The translations under genes were made by a program, and so were the position numbers. The notes under the pieces are model-generated. The model had not been told where the DNA came from. It saw only the letters and a program-made list of their open reading frames with translations, and searched no databases. Positions 1 to 8,472 of a stretch of DNA of 64,000 bases are shown piece by piece. Location of the stretch: assembly GCF_029639405.1 (NCBI RefSeq), contig NZ_CP121274.1, positions 2,480,001 to 2,544,000 on the forward strand, read 5' to 3'. Source of the DNA: Microbacterium proteolyticum. Its GTDB lineage: Bacteria > Actinomycetota > Actinomycetes > Actinomycetales > Microbacteriaceae. Position 1 is the stretch's first letter. The number at the start of each line of letters is the position of its first letter.

Positions 1-1
1 A

Positions 2-1150
2 GTCACGCAGGCCCTCGATCCAGAGCTCCAGGCGGAACTGCGATTCGGACGCGAGAACTCGCAGGCGTTCGGCGTCGGAGACGTGATGGAGAACGTCCGT
101 GCGTTCCTCGAGCAGGAGACGGATGACACCTGGCGGGCCGGCGCCGAACCAGTTCTGACTGACTACCGAAAGGAAATGTCACAACACTTGCCGGATGGCA
201 CGGCGTCGCTCGCAGCGTGCAGTTCGCACGAAATCCAGGCCTGGGCTGCGGCAACTGCGGAGGGTTGGGCGGAGGCCGCCGTGCATGCGCACGAGGCCGC
301 GCGCCTCGTGGGAGCTGGCGGCCGAGCAAACGCGGGCTACCGGGCATTCTGGCTGTACCTCGAAGCTGTGTGGTCGGATCAGGCCGCAGACAAAGCGGGA
401 GATCAGGCCGGACGCGCGGCGGCGCTCGCGCTCGTCCGACAGGCAGAGCAGGTGCTTGGGCTCGGTTCGTGGGTTCGGCAGATGGCGCCGTTCCCGGCGG
501 CCGAGCGGTCTCCTCTCGCAGCCGTCGATGCGTTGGCAGTCGCCGAGATCGCTGGTCGCCTCGCGGGCGGCGTGAACCAGGCGGCGATCCTCCGGCAGAT
601 CGGCGCGATTCAGGCGGGTCTTGCCGAGAGAGACCCCGGCAAGTACGAGCCGGCGCTTACCGACCTGGGGAAGATGCTCGGTGCGGCCGCGTTCAAGCCG
701 AAGCCGAACGGGCGTTGCGACTCGGTCTGGCCGTGGGGCAACGAGCTGTGGCTTGCGGTCGAGGCGAAGAGCGACCATGAGCCGACGGGCGTCGTGCCGC
801 ACAAGGACATCCGTCAGGCGAACGACCAGCTCCGTCTCCTTGCCGCGGATGCTGGCCTCGACGCGGCCCCTCTCGGGAGCGCCACGATCGTTGTCTCACC
901 CAAGCCGGGAATCCACGGGGACGGAATCGCCGGAGCAGAGAGCCACGTACATTTCGCCGCGCCGTCGAGCATCGCCGAAATCGCGCACGATGCCGACTCT
1001 GCCTGGTCTGACCTCCTTGCGAAGTCCTCAGGACGCACAGAAGCGCAGCTTAGGGAGCTTGTCGCGGACACGTTCAACAGCCGCGGAATCCTCCCCTCCC
1101 AGGTGCACGACAGGCTCACGCGGGATCCGGTCAACGCCAGGGCGGAGTAG
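2..1150 (+). CDS. C-terminal part of a large helicase/nuclease-like protein (5' end outside window)
   Basis: The frame is open from base 2 with normal coding sense before the first ATG at 83, so this is the tail of a longer gene and not a 355-residue protein. The middle is alpha-helical and Ala-rich. The last third has a pattern fitting a PD-(D/E)XK nuclease fold: an Asp in CDSVW, then about 10 residues later VEAKS (E-x-K), then QANDQL as a possible Q motif. Such folds often sit at the C terminus of SF2 helicases in defence loci; this link is inference, since no helicase motif is inside the window. It leads the low-GC accessory block 1-5610. It could also be a stand-alone restriction-like enzyme. 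Confidence 0.6.
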   Translation, partial: VTQALDPELQAELRFGRENSQAFGVGDVMENVRAFLEQETDDTWRAGAEPVLTDYRKEMSQHLPDGTASLAACSSHEIQAWAAATAEGWAEAAVHAHEAARLVGAGGRANAGYRAFWLYLEAVWSDQAADKAGDQAGRAAALALVRQAEQVLGLGSWVRQMAPFPAAERSPLAAVDALAVAEIAGRLAGGVNQAAILRQIGAIQAGLAERDPGKYEPALTDLGKMLGAAAFKPKPNGRCDSVWPWGNELWLAVEAKSDHEPTGVVPHKDIRQANDQLRLLAADAGLDAAPLGSATIVVSPKPGIHGDGIAGAESHVHFAAPSSIAEIAHDADSAWSDLLAKSSGRTEAQLRELVADTFNSRGILPSQVHDRLTRDPVNARAE

Positions 1151-1218
1151 AAACCGCTGATGCTTGACGCGGTGAGGCTCGTTGTCATAATGAGGGGCAC
1201 ACAAGGGGGACCACAAGC

Positions 1219-1465
1219 ATGCGCTTCTCAGGAGCCTTCGAAATTGAGCGGACGGATGAGGGCGACTGGTTCGATCCTCACCTGACCATTGACACGAAAC
1301 TCTTCGCGGTACGACAACCGGCGTCCCGTTGTCGATGCAGAGCTCGATCGACTGGCGACTGAGATAGGACTCATCCCCGTCGAGGTCATGGGGCGTCCAG
1401 TCCCGCCTTCGGCGCGACGAACGACGAAGCGGCTCAACCCCGGCAACAAGAAGCGGAAGCGATGA
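1219..1465 (+). pseudogene. Small gene broken by a one-base frameshift
   Basis: A good ribosome site (AAGGGGG, about 1204-1210) precedes ATG 1219, starting MRFSGAFEIERTDEGDWFD. That frame stops early in a Cys/Arg-rich stretch. Removing one G near 1308-1309 joins it to a second frame reading YDNRRPVVDAELDRLATEIG and ending in a basic tail at 1465, for a protein of about 81 residues. The continuity on both sides makes a real small gene with a frameshift (or a sequencing error) more likely than two separate ORFs. The stop overlaps the next ATG (ATGA). Function unknown. Confidence 0.5.
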
Positions 1466-1665
1466 CGTACTCAGATATCGTTACCGCGGCGAGGAGCGGA
1501 CATGCTTCGATTTCAGTGGCCCAAGTACTAGCCGATCGGAGTCTCGGATCCTGGTATTACGTCGCGGCGGGCACGGTGGACTCGAGCTCACGGTACAAGT
1601 TGCCTGATCGTCAGAACGAGTCAGCGCGGCAAGCGGAATGGACGGGGTTAAGTGTCGAAGGGTAA
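1462..1665 (+). CDS. Small hypothetical protein, 67 aa
   Basis: ATG 1462 overlaps the stop of the frameshifted gene before it (ATGA), which suggests translational coupling. Its 3' end overlaps the GTG start of the next gene by 14 bases. The product has no membrane segment and no motif I recognise. It may be a real small gene of the island or a chance ORF within an untranslated stretch; the coupling is the only positive evidence. Confidence 0.3.
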   Translation: MTYSDIVTAARSGHASISVAQVLADRSLGSWYYVAAGTVDSSSRYKLPDRQNESARQAEWTGLSVEG

Positions 1666-3253
1666 GCGGAACAGGACCACGAGACAGCGTGCGCGCCAAA
1701 CCTCGTCACTGACTGATCATCAACGCAGGGGCAAGGTACTTACCCCGCCGATGATGACGATCCCAAACATGACCCTCGTGCCTTGGGCCAAAGATTCGCT
1801 ACCCAATTGCCTGTGGCTCTGCTGGCAGGTCAGCTCTGAGGAGTACTTCGATGTTTTCGCCACCTCGAAGTATCTGGACGAGATCGAGACAGGGCTTGGG
1901 GGCGACAGGACGGACTTTCCTGACAACTGGCTTCTCACCGGCAAGCTCTCAGACTTCGAAGCAATTCCGGAGGCCGCACGGTCGGGCCTGCTTGAACACC
2001 TGGTCACGGTGGGCGCTTACGACATCATCTTCCCCGAAGAGTTCGCGATGGCCCTCGCGATGTACCCGGAGGCACCGGGGCGCTGGCTAGTTCAACCATG
2101 GTTAGACACCGGATCGGTCATAGATCCCGCGATCGCAGAGCGGGGGCTTCGCGATGTCGTCGGTAAGGCTTTAGACGGCCGAGGCAACGTCGCGACTCGA
2201 GCTAAAGCACTCCTGTTCCGCCAGATGGTGAAAGCCGGTCGAGTGTCCTTCTCGGACAAGGTCATGACGGACGAGCTTATGGAAGCTTTCCGCAAGTATC
2301 CGAGAGACGCCGATGACGAGCAGAAGGCCCGCGTGGAATCCCATGTGCGGGCGGCATTTCTCGCGATGGAGTCAATGTCAGACGGCGAGTTGGAATGGCC
2401 CGCGAGGTTCTGGCGCGCCAACTGGAATCTCTACGCTTGCCAACTATCGAAGACTGAGCCAGCCCCTGAGGTCCTCGACGGCCGGTCGGATGAGGCGCGT
2501 GACTCGCTGCGAGAGCTTCGCGAGATGGTGGAGGCGCTCTGGACCGGCTTTGCCGAGGCTGCGAAGACGACCGACCCCGACCTCTATTCCCCTCATCGCT
2601 TTGAGGTTCTCACAGGTCTCGTTGGACGCGCGCTCCGGCTAGTTCGAACGATTGCGGGGTACCCGCTCATGTGGACCATGGAGCACGGAGCACCGGTTCT
2701 GCGAGCGCTCGTCGAGTCTCGAATCATCATCCGCTACCTCGTTGCCCACGACGATCCCGAACTGTACGAAAAGTTCCGAGCCTACGGAGTGGGACACCTC
2801 AAGCTCCTCAAGCTCCACATGGAGGATTTCATCGACGCCGCGGGAGAGGCCGGCGACGGCATGAAGAACTACCTCAAGCTGATCTCGGCCTACGTGAACC
2901 GCGACCAGTACGAGGAGTTCGTCAGCATCGATGTCGGCGGCAACTTCGCCGGTATCGACATGCGGAGGATGGCTGATGAGACCGACCTCGGTGACGACTA
3001 CCGATTGCTGTTCCAACCTGCGAGCAGCAACGTCCATGGGGAGTGGGGCGCGATCGACATGAACGTGTTCGAAACCTGCCTCAACCCGCTACACCGTGAT
3101 CATCGAGTCCTCGCGGACAGCGATCGCACAATCGTCGGACCGATTTTTCTGTATGACCTCGTGGACTATGCGAGGACGCTCACCGAGGAGTATTTCACGG
3201 CGGTGGGTGCGAACCATCCGACCGGAGGAAGCCACGGGGCTGAACAAGCGTAA
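1652..3253 (+). CDS. DUF5677-like protein, 533 aa
   Basis: The likely start is GTG 1652. The N terminus is basic (KGKRNRTTRQRARQ). The C-terminal half is helical and carries an RALVESRIIIRYL stretch followed by YEKFRAYGVGHLKLLK and a late FQPASSNVHGEW, which fits the DUF5677 family seen in mobile and defence-related loci. The function of that family is not established. The gene has lower GC than the core genome downstream and lacks its GGATGCC/GGCATCC signature, in line with acquisition by transfer. No signal peptide or membrane segment is visible. Confidence 0.65.
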   Translation: MSKGKRNRTTRQRARQTSSLTDHQRRGKVLTPPMMTIPNMTLVPWAKDSLPNCLWLCWQVSSEEYFDVFATSKYLDEIETGLGGDRTDFPDNWLLTGKLSDFEAIPEAARSGLLEHLVTVGAYDIIFPEEFAMALAMYPEAPGRWLVQPWLDTGSVIDPAIAERGLRDVVGKALDGRGNVATRAKALLFRQMVKAGRVSFSDKVMTDELMEAFRKYPRDADDEQKARVESHVRAAFLAMESMSDGELEWPARFWRANWNLYACQLSKTEPAPEVLDGRSDEARDSLRELREMVEALWTGFAEAAKTTDPDLYSPHRFEVLTGLVGRALRLVRTIAGYPLMWTMEHGAPVLRALVESRIIIRYLVAHDDPELYEKFRAYGVGHLKLLKLHMEDFIDAAGEAGDGMKNYLKLISAYVNRDQYEEFVSIDVGGNFAGIDMRRMADETDLGDDYRLLFQPASSNVHGEWGAIDMNVFETCLNPLHRDHRVLADSDRTIVGPIFLYDLVDYARTLTEEYFTAVGANHPTGGSHGAEQA

Positions 3254-3413
3254 GCTTCAGCAGGCAAGCGTGAGCTAGCGCCTTCGGCAGGCAAGCGCCC
3301 GCCGCCATCCGAACGGTGCAGGGGCCCCGCGATCCTTTGCGCACGGGGGCTCCGACTCTGCGAAAGCTCCGCGGCAAACTTGATCCAATTCGCGGGCTCG
3401 GCCTTGCCTGCCC

Positions 3414-3731
3414 CTAGCGGCCGGTCGGCGGACGAAGCGTAACTCCCGTGGCGATGATCGCGACACGCATTGTTTCTTGGTTCACGTTGAGGCGCTTGGC
3501 GACCTGGGAGAGCGAGAGGCCGGATTCGTAGAGACGCGCCGCATCGCTCACCTGATCGGGAGTCACCGACTGGCGGCGAACCACGATCCGAGCATCGCGA
3601 AGTATCCGGAGGATGGTGGACTTGGCGACACCAAAGTCGGCCGCCAGCGCAGTGGAGGTCACGCCATCCTTGCGGCGCGGGACAACAACCGCCCGATCTT
3701 CGCCACTCAGTCGGTTCCACCCGCGCTTCAC
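3414..3731 (-). CDS. Small helix-turn-helix protein related to resolvase C-terminal domains
   Basis: The protein holds two HTH-like units: TSTALAADFGVAKSTILRIL and LSLSQVAKRLNVNQETMRVA. This arrangement resembles the DNA-binding end of Hin-like recombinases and free-standing actinobacterial HTH proteins. No catalytic recombinase domain is attached. The frame is open up to 3917, but a strong hairpin at 3847-3886 lies in that extension, so I place the start at GTG 3731 (VKRGWNRLSGED). It may be the remnant of a recombinase linked to the arrival of this island, or an independent small regulator. Confidence 0.5.
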   Translation of the reverse strand: MKRGWNRLSGEDRAVVVPRRKDGVTSTALAADFGVAKSTILRILRDARIVVRRQSVTPDQVSDAARLYESGLSLSQVAKRLNVNQETMRVAIIATGVTLRPPTGR

Positions 3732-4063
3732 GCGAGGCTGGAGACTTCGCGCAAAACCCCCGATAGAGGTGGAAACCTTGCGAAGTTGAGCCGCCGTAAC
3801 AGAGGCCGTCGATTTCTTGGAACAGAGGTAGACAATGTCGACAGTCGAGGCCCGGATTCCCGCAGAAATGTGGGGGTCCGGGCCTCCTGTCGTTCGTGGA
3901 TTCCCTCGGCAGACCAAGTGGGCGGCTGGAGCGATCCGGAGTCATTCGAAGTTTTCGTCCGCGAGTCTCGCGCGGCTGTCGGGCGATGCACCACTGTATC
4001 CGCGCTCGTTGCCTGACCGCGGCCGCCACCGCGCTCGTCCGCAGCTAGTCAGAGGGGCGGGAG
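3732..4063. other. Intergenic stretch without a credible gene
   Basis: This roughly 330-base gap separates the HTH gene from the coiled-coil membrane protein. It contains the hairpin at 3847-3886 and otherwise no open frame with a ribosome site or recognisable product. Confidence 0.5.
3847..3886. terminator. Hairpin, probable terminator
   Basis: Perfect 10-bp arms GAGGCCCGGA (3847-3856) and TCCGGGCCTC (3877-3886) with a 20-base loop. It lies upstream of the HTH gene and downstream of the coiled-coil gene (both minus strand), so it most likely ends transcription of the latter. Confidence 0.55.
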
Positions 4064-4711
4064 TCAGCCGATCTTCACCCAGGTACCGCACCTGTTCGTC
4101 TCGAAGTCCTGTCCCTGGTTGATCGTCACCGTGAGCACGCCTGTTGCCCCGAGGTCGTTCTGCACGATGTCGTCGTAGTTGGTGCCCGACGTGTACACCG
4201 CCCAGTAGCAGCGGGAGTTCGTGTTCTCCGTGCGGTAAGTGCCAGCCTCCATCGAGACGCCGACCGTGTACTTGCCACCGGTCAGCGACGTCTGCTTCAC
4301 GAAGTTCTCCTTCGCGGTGATCGCGTCTTCGCGCCCCTTCACCGCCGCCTCGCGGTCACCGACAGATTTCTCTGCTGCGGCTACGGTCTGCTCACGCTGC
4401 GTGAGCTCCGTCTGCGGCACAAGGTTCTTTACGGCGCGGTCGCGATCGGACTCGGCCCGGGCGAGGCTCGATTCGAGCTTCGAGATCGTCTCCGACTGCT
4501 GAATTCCTCGCTGGCGCAGCACCTCCCAGTTCGCTGCGTTCTGCGCCGCGATGCTGGTTGCGACAACGGTTCCGACGATGCCCAGGATGGCGATCACAGC
4601 GACAGTGACCACCCCGGCGCGCACTCTGAGCGGCGCCAGGTGCCACATGCGCTTCACCCCGGGCTTCGGTGGAACGACGGCGGGCTCGGTGCTGATCGTG
4701 GGCGCGCTCAT
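4064..4711 (-). CDS. Membrane-anchored coiled-coil protein with exported C-terminal domain, 215 aa
   Basis: From ATG 4711 (AAGAGAAC upstream) the protein has a short Pro-rich cytoplasmic head, one membrane segment at about residues 36-58 (VVTVAVIAILGIVGTVVATS), a coiled coil (SKLESSLARAESDRDRAVK, then QREQTVAAAEKSVGDREAAV), and a C-terminal beta-rich domain (TYRTENTNSRCYWAVYTSG ... ETNRCGTWVKIG) with a probable Cys-Cys bridge. The C-terminal domain is of a type common in actinobacterial exported proteins of unknown function, predicted to face outside. No enzymatic motif is seen. Confidence 0.7.
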   Translation of the reverse strand: MSAPTISTEPAVVPPKPGVKRMWHLAPLRVRAGVVTVAVIAILGIVGTVVATSIAAQNAANWEVLRQRGIQQSETISKLESSLARAESDRDRAVKNLVPQTELTQREQTVAAAEKSVGDREAAVKGREDAITAKENFVKQTSLTGGKYTVGVSMEAGTYRTENTNSRCYWAVYTSGTNYDDIVQNDLGATGVLTVTINQGQDFETNRCGTWVKIG

Positions 4712-4948
4712 TGTCGTTCTCTTTTCGATGGTGCCCGCGTCCCCCAATGGGCGGGCGTCGCCTCACGATAGCGACATCGTTTCGATCCTGCGGAACGCGA
4801 TACCGAACCGTGACGCGTGTGCAGGCTCGCCGTCCGTCCGTCGCGATCCGTCGGGGCGTGGGTCCGCCTCAGGGGAACGACACCCGCACCAGCGGCCTGG
4901 CCTCGACCCACTCCTCCAGCGGTGGGAGAGCCGGCCGCGAGGAGCGAC

Positions 4949-5341
4949 CGGCGTAACTACGACACCAGCCTCGGTCGGTTCACGCAGATGGATCCCACCG
5001 GTCAGGAGGCCAACCCGTACATCTACGGGAGCCCCAACCCGATGAACGGATCCGATCCCAGTGGGACTAGGTGGGTGTCCGCAGCCCTCGAGTACGGAGC
5101 CGCCGCCGTCGATGCCTGGGTGAACGGCACCATAATCGGAGAGGCATCGTCCGGCAGCTTGGGCTGGAACGATGTCGGCCCGAGCATCGTCGGAGGCCTC
5201 ACCCGTGCAGCTTGTTTTGCTGGCGTGACCGCTTCGGCCCCCCTCACAGCAGGCGGGACGGCGCTTCTCGGGCTTGGATGCGCTGGATTCGGGGAGCTCG
5301 TCGGGAGAACCGCGGGAGGTGTGTTCTACGGTGAGCGGTGA
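4949..5341 (+). pseudogene. Detached Rhs/YD-repeat C-terminal tip
   Basis: The frame has no proper start but carries the Rhs core signature: NYDTSLGRFTQMDPTG, then NPYIYGSPNPMNGSDPSG at about 4990-5065. In Rhs proteins a variable toxin domain follows this core. Here about 95 Gly/Ala-rich hydrophobic residues follow (ASAPLTAGGTALLGLGCAGF), with no nuclease motif; a membrane-acting toxin is possible but unproven. The main body of the Rhs protein is missing, so this is an orphan tip left by recombination, or a donor cassette for tip exchange. The stop overlaps the next gene (TGATG). Confidence 0.7.
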
Positions 5342-5607
5342 TGCCCATGGATAAGCGACGGATTCTCTTGTACACCGCACTGCTGATGTTGCCGGTGGCT
5401 ATGGCGGTAACGGGTTTCATCTTCCTCGTGGTCGGCATCAAGACCGTGAGCGCGGCTGGAGACATGCAAACGGTCCTAGCTCCCGTTCTTGGTGGCTCGG
5501 CTCTCCTGCTCATCGCAGTCGCCACTGCTGTGGTGGTGATTCGGAACGACCGTAAGCAGTACCGCGAAATGATGGCAGGTGTAGCGCGAGACGAGGAACC
5601 GGAGTGA
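5341..5607 (+). CDS. Small two-helix membrane protein, putative immunity protein for the Rhs tip
   Basis: ATG 5341 overlaps the stop of the Rhs tip, or GTG 5338 in the same frame could be used. The product has 88 residues with two membrane segments (ILLYTALLMLPVAMAVTGFI, and APVLGGSALLLIAVATAVVV) and a charged cytoplasmic tail (RNDRKQYREMM). A small membrane protein directly coupled to an Rhs tip fits an immunity gene, and would suit a toxin acting on the membrane. The assignment rests on position only; no family was recognised. Confidence 0.55.
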   Translation: MPMDKRRILLYTALLMLPVAMAVTGFIFLVVGIKTVSAAGDMQTVLAPVLGGSALLLIAVATAVVVIRNDRKQYREMMAGVARDEEPE

Positions 5608-5885
5608 TTTGTCGGACGGCCCACGATCTCGACTCCGCGAGCAGCGCGCCACACGGCGTATCGCCCCTGGCGTCCGCAGCAAACCGCGGCTCCCGGGTTC
5701 GTCTCGACGAAGGCGCGGGCCCGTGAGCGAGAAGGGCGGTGTAGGCGAACTGGCGTGAGCACAGGGCGACAGCGTGAGGCACCACGCGAACCGGACCCGG
5801 AAGTCCATCACCCACGAGAACCGCGAAACGCGATCGCTATCCGACCGTCGTCGTATGGAAACACCGCGCGGTTCTACTGGACTGC

Positions 5886-6980
5886 ATGGACAACGCGTCA
5901 GCCCTTGCACCGGTGGATCGTGACCGGGTCTCGACCCGTGTCAGCCTAGCTCTCCTCGGCGTCCGCAGCGACGCCCCCGTGCGCCGCACGGGTGGGGCGG
6001 GCCCGAGCGATGACGGTCACTTCGTCGTCGACGGGGAGGGGGCGGCGATCCCCCTCAACCCGAACAGTCCGTACGTCGTCACGGCGGCCGGCCGGCTGAC
6101 ACGCGACGGCGCCGACCTCGGGTTCGACGTCGCGCCGGTCGTGCGGCCCCGGTTCTACGATCTCGAGACGGCCGAGGGGGTGGCCTACGACAAGATCGCG
6201 AAGCTGCACGGGAAGAACGTCCTCGCCACGACCGTCGTGCAGACGTGCGTCCGCTACGACGAGAGCGAGCGCTGTCGCTTCTGCGCGATCGAAGCATCCC
6301 TGGATGCCGGCACGACCATCGCGGTCAAGACGCCGGCGATGCTCGCCGAGGTGGCCGAGGCCGCGGTGCGTCTGGACGGAGTGACGCACATGGTCATGAC
6401 GACCGGTACCTCCAACGGCTGGGACCGCGGCGCCAAGCATCTCGCCCGCTGCGTGCGTGCGGTGAAAGCCGCCGTGCCGCAGCTCGAGATCCAGGTGCAG
6501 TGTGAGCCGCCCGCCGATCTCCAGGCCATCACCGACCTCTACGACGCGGGCGCCCGGTCCATCGGCATCCATGTCGAATCCATGGACGACGACGTGCGTC
6601 GGCGATGGATGCCGGGGAAATCCCGCCTCAGCATGGACGAGTACCGCGCCGCGTGGCGTGAAGCGGTGCGGGTGTTCGGCTGGAACCAGGTGTCGACGTA
6701 CCTGATCGTCGGCATGGGGGAGGACCCCGACGAAGCCGTGGAGGGCGCCCGCGAGCTCATCGAGATGGGCGTGTACCCCTTCGTCGTCCCCTTCCGTCCG
6801 CTGAAGGGCACGCTCGCGACCGACATCGACAAGGTCCCGGCTCCGCATCGCGCGGTCGTCGACGACATCACCTCCCGCGTGGCAGGCCTGCTGCATGCCG
6901 CTGGGATGCGCGGCGAGGACCAGCGCGCGGGCTGCGCCGCGTGCGGGGCGTGCAGCATCCTCAAGACGGCGGGCGCGTGA
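5886..6980 (+). CDS. MSMEG_0568-family radical SAM protein (Nit1C cluster)
   Basis: The 364-residue protein opens the Nit1C cluster. It has an unusual Fe-S motif, C121-x8-C130-x2-C133 (TCVRYDESERCRFC), in place of the usual Cx3Cx2C, and a second Cys triad C350-x2-C353-x2-C356 near the end (CAACGAC) that could bind an auxiliary cluster. The order with the following genes matches the conserved MSMEG_0565-0572/sll0783-0788 set, where the family is known but its reaction is not. The stop overlaps the next start (TGATG). Upstream, 5608-5885 has no gene and probably contains the promoter at the edge of the island. Confidence 0.85.
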   Translation: MDNASALAPVDRDRVSTRVSLALLGVRSDAPVRRTGGAGPSDDGHFVVDGEGAAIPLNPNSPYVVTAAGRLTRDGADLGFDVAPVVRPRFYDLETAEGVAYDKIAKLHGKNVLATTVVQTCVRYDESERCRFCAIEASLDAGTTIAVKTPAMLAEVAEAAVRLDGVTHMVMTTGTSNGWDRGAKHLARCVRAVKAAVPQLEIQVQCEPPADLQAITDLYDAGARSIGIHVESMDDDVRRRWMPGKSRLSMDEYRAAWREAVRVFGWNQVSTYLIVGMGEDPDEAVEGARELIEMGVYPFVVPFRPLKGTLATDIDKVPAPHRAVVDDITSRVAGLLHAAGMRGEDQRAGCAACGACSILKTAGA

Positions 6981-8371
6981 TGTTCGACGTGCCGGTGCTC
7001 ACCGGTTCGCGCGCGCGGCTCGAGGTGCCGGCGTGGGAGATCCACGTCGCGGACGACGCCCGGACGCGCGCCTACCGCGCACTCCGGCGTGACGTCTTCG
7101 TCGACGAGCAGGGGCTCTTCGACGCGAACGACCACGACGACATCGACGACGATCCGCGCACCGTGGTGCTGGTCGCGGTGACTCCGGCGGGAGACGTCCT
7201 GGGCGGGGTGCGTCTCGCCCCCGCGACGACGCGCGACATCGGATGGTGGACGGGAAGCCGTCTCGCGGTGCGGCGCGGCGCGCGCCACGCCGGGGGCATC
7301 GGATCCGCCCTGGTGCGCGCGGCGTGCCGCGAGGCCGTGGCCCGCGGGGTCGTGAGATTCGAAGCGACCGTGCAGGAGCGCAACGAGCCGCTCTTCCGGC
7401 ACCTCGGGTGGGAGCGCTGGGGCAAGGCCACGGTCGCGGGCGCGCCGCACGTGCGGATGCGCTGGCCCATCGACCGGTTCGCAGCCCTCGTGCGGGCCAC
7501 CAAGAACCCCCTCGGCGAGGTGCTGTCGGGCATCCGCGACGATCACCCCGACGGTCTCGGCGGCGCCGGCTGGATCGGTGACGACGGGGCCCTCGTCTCG
7601 GGAACCGACGTCGTCGTGGCCACCGACGCGATCCTCCCCGCCCTCATCGACAAGGACCCGGAGTGGGCCGGCTGGTGCGGGGTCCTGGTCAACGTCAACG
7701 ATCTCTCGGCGATGGGCGCGCACGCGGTGGGACTCATGGATGCCGTGTCGGCGCCCACGGCATCCGCGGTCCGTCGCATCGTCTCGGGACTCCGGAGTGC
7801 CGCGGTGGCGTGGGGCGTCCCGATCCTCGGCGGACACACCCAGTGGGGTGGGGCGTCGTCGCTCGCGGTCACGGCGATCGGTCGGACCGCCCACCCCGTC
7901 CCCGGGGGAGGAGGGCGGCCCGGTCAGCGGCTGGGCCTCACGGTCGACCTGCACGGACGTTGGCGGCGCGGGTTCGAGGGCCGCCAGTGGGATTCGACCT
8001 CCACCCGCACCGGCGCCGAGCTCCGCCATCTCGCGGGCGTCATTCCGGAGCACCGCCCCGCGGCGGCGAAAGACGTCAGCATGGCCGGGATCATCGGGAC
8101 CGCGGCGATGCTCGCCGAGGCATCCGGGACCGGCGCGCGCATCGACGTCGCCGAGGTCCCCGCCCCCGACGCCGCCGCGTTCGGCGACTGGCTCACCTGC
8201 TTCCCGGGCTTCGGCATGCTCACCGCGGACGCCCCGCCGATCTCGTCGCCGCTCGCGACGTCGTCGACGATCGGCGCGCTCACCGCTGCTCCCGGGGTGG
8301 TGCTGCGGTGGCCCGACGGCGTCGAGACCGTCGCCGTCGACGCCGGTGCCACCGGCCTTGGCGAGGCGTAA
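6980..8371 (+). CDS. GNAT N-acetyltransferase fused to AIR synthase-like domain (MSMEG_0567 family)
   Basis: Residues 1 to about 165 form a GNAT domain (LRRDVFVDEQGLF, then an AcCoA-loop region around RRGARHAGGIGSALVRAA). The rest resembles PurM/AIR synthase-like ATP-binding proteins (GDDGALVSGTDVVVATDAI, LGGHTQWGG). In Synechocystis the two parts are separate genes (sll0786 and sll0787); in mycobacteria they are fused, as here. The start is ATG 6980, or GTG 6977 in the same frame. It is translationally coupled to the radical SAM gene. The substrate is unknown; the fusion suggests that acetyl transfer and an ATP-dependent step act on one intermediate. Confidence 0.85.
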   Translation: MFDVPVLTGSRARLEVPAWEIHVADDARTRAYRALRRDVFVDEQGLFDANDHDDIDDDPRTVVLVAVTPAGDVLGGVRLAPATTRDIGWWTGSRLAVRRGARHAGGIGSALVRAACREAVARGVVRFEATVQERNEPLFRHLGWERWGKATVAGAPHVRMRWPIDRFAALVRATKNPLGEVLSGIRDDHPDGLGGAGWIGDDGALVSGTDVVVATDAILPALIDKDPEWAGWCGVLVNVNDLSAMGAHAVGLMDAVSAPTASAVRRIVSGLRSAAVAWGVPILGGHTQWGGASSLAVTAIGRTAHPVPGGGGRPGQRLGLTVDLHGRWRRGFEGRQWDSTSTRTGAELRHLAGVIPEHRPAAAKDVSMAGIIGTAAMLAEASGTGARIDVAEVPAPDAAAFGDWLTCFPGFGMLTADAPPISSPLATSSTIGALTAAPGVVLRWPDGVETVAVDAGATGLGEA

Positions 8372-8472
8372 CGCAACCTCATTCCGGCAGAAACCAATCC
8401 GAAACATCCCACCGCGATTCTGATATCAGAACGCGCTCCATCCCCGGCTCCACCGACGTGAAGGACACGACC

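Noticed and set aside
3254..3413. Short direct repeat CAGGCAAGCG near 3262 and 3285
   Set aside because: Only two copies of about 10 bases, with no inverted arms or link to a mobile element.
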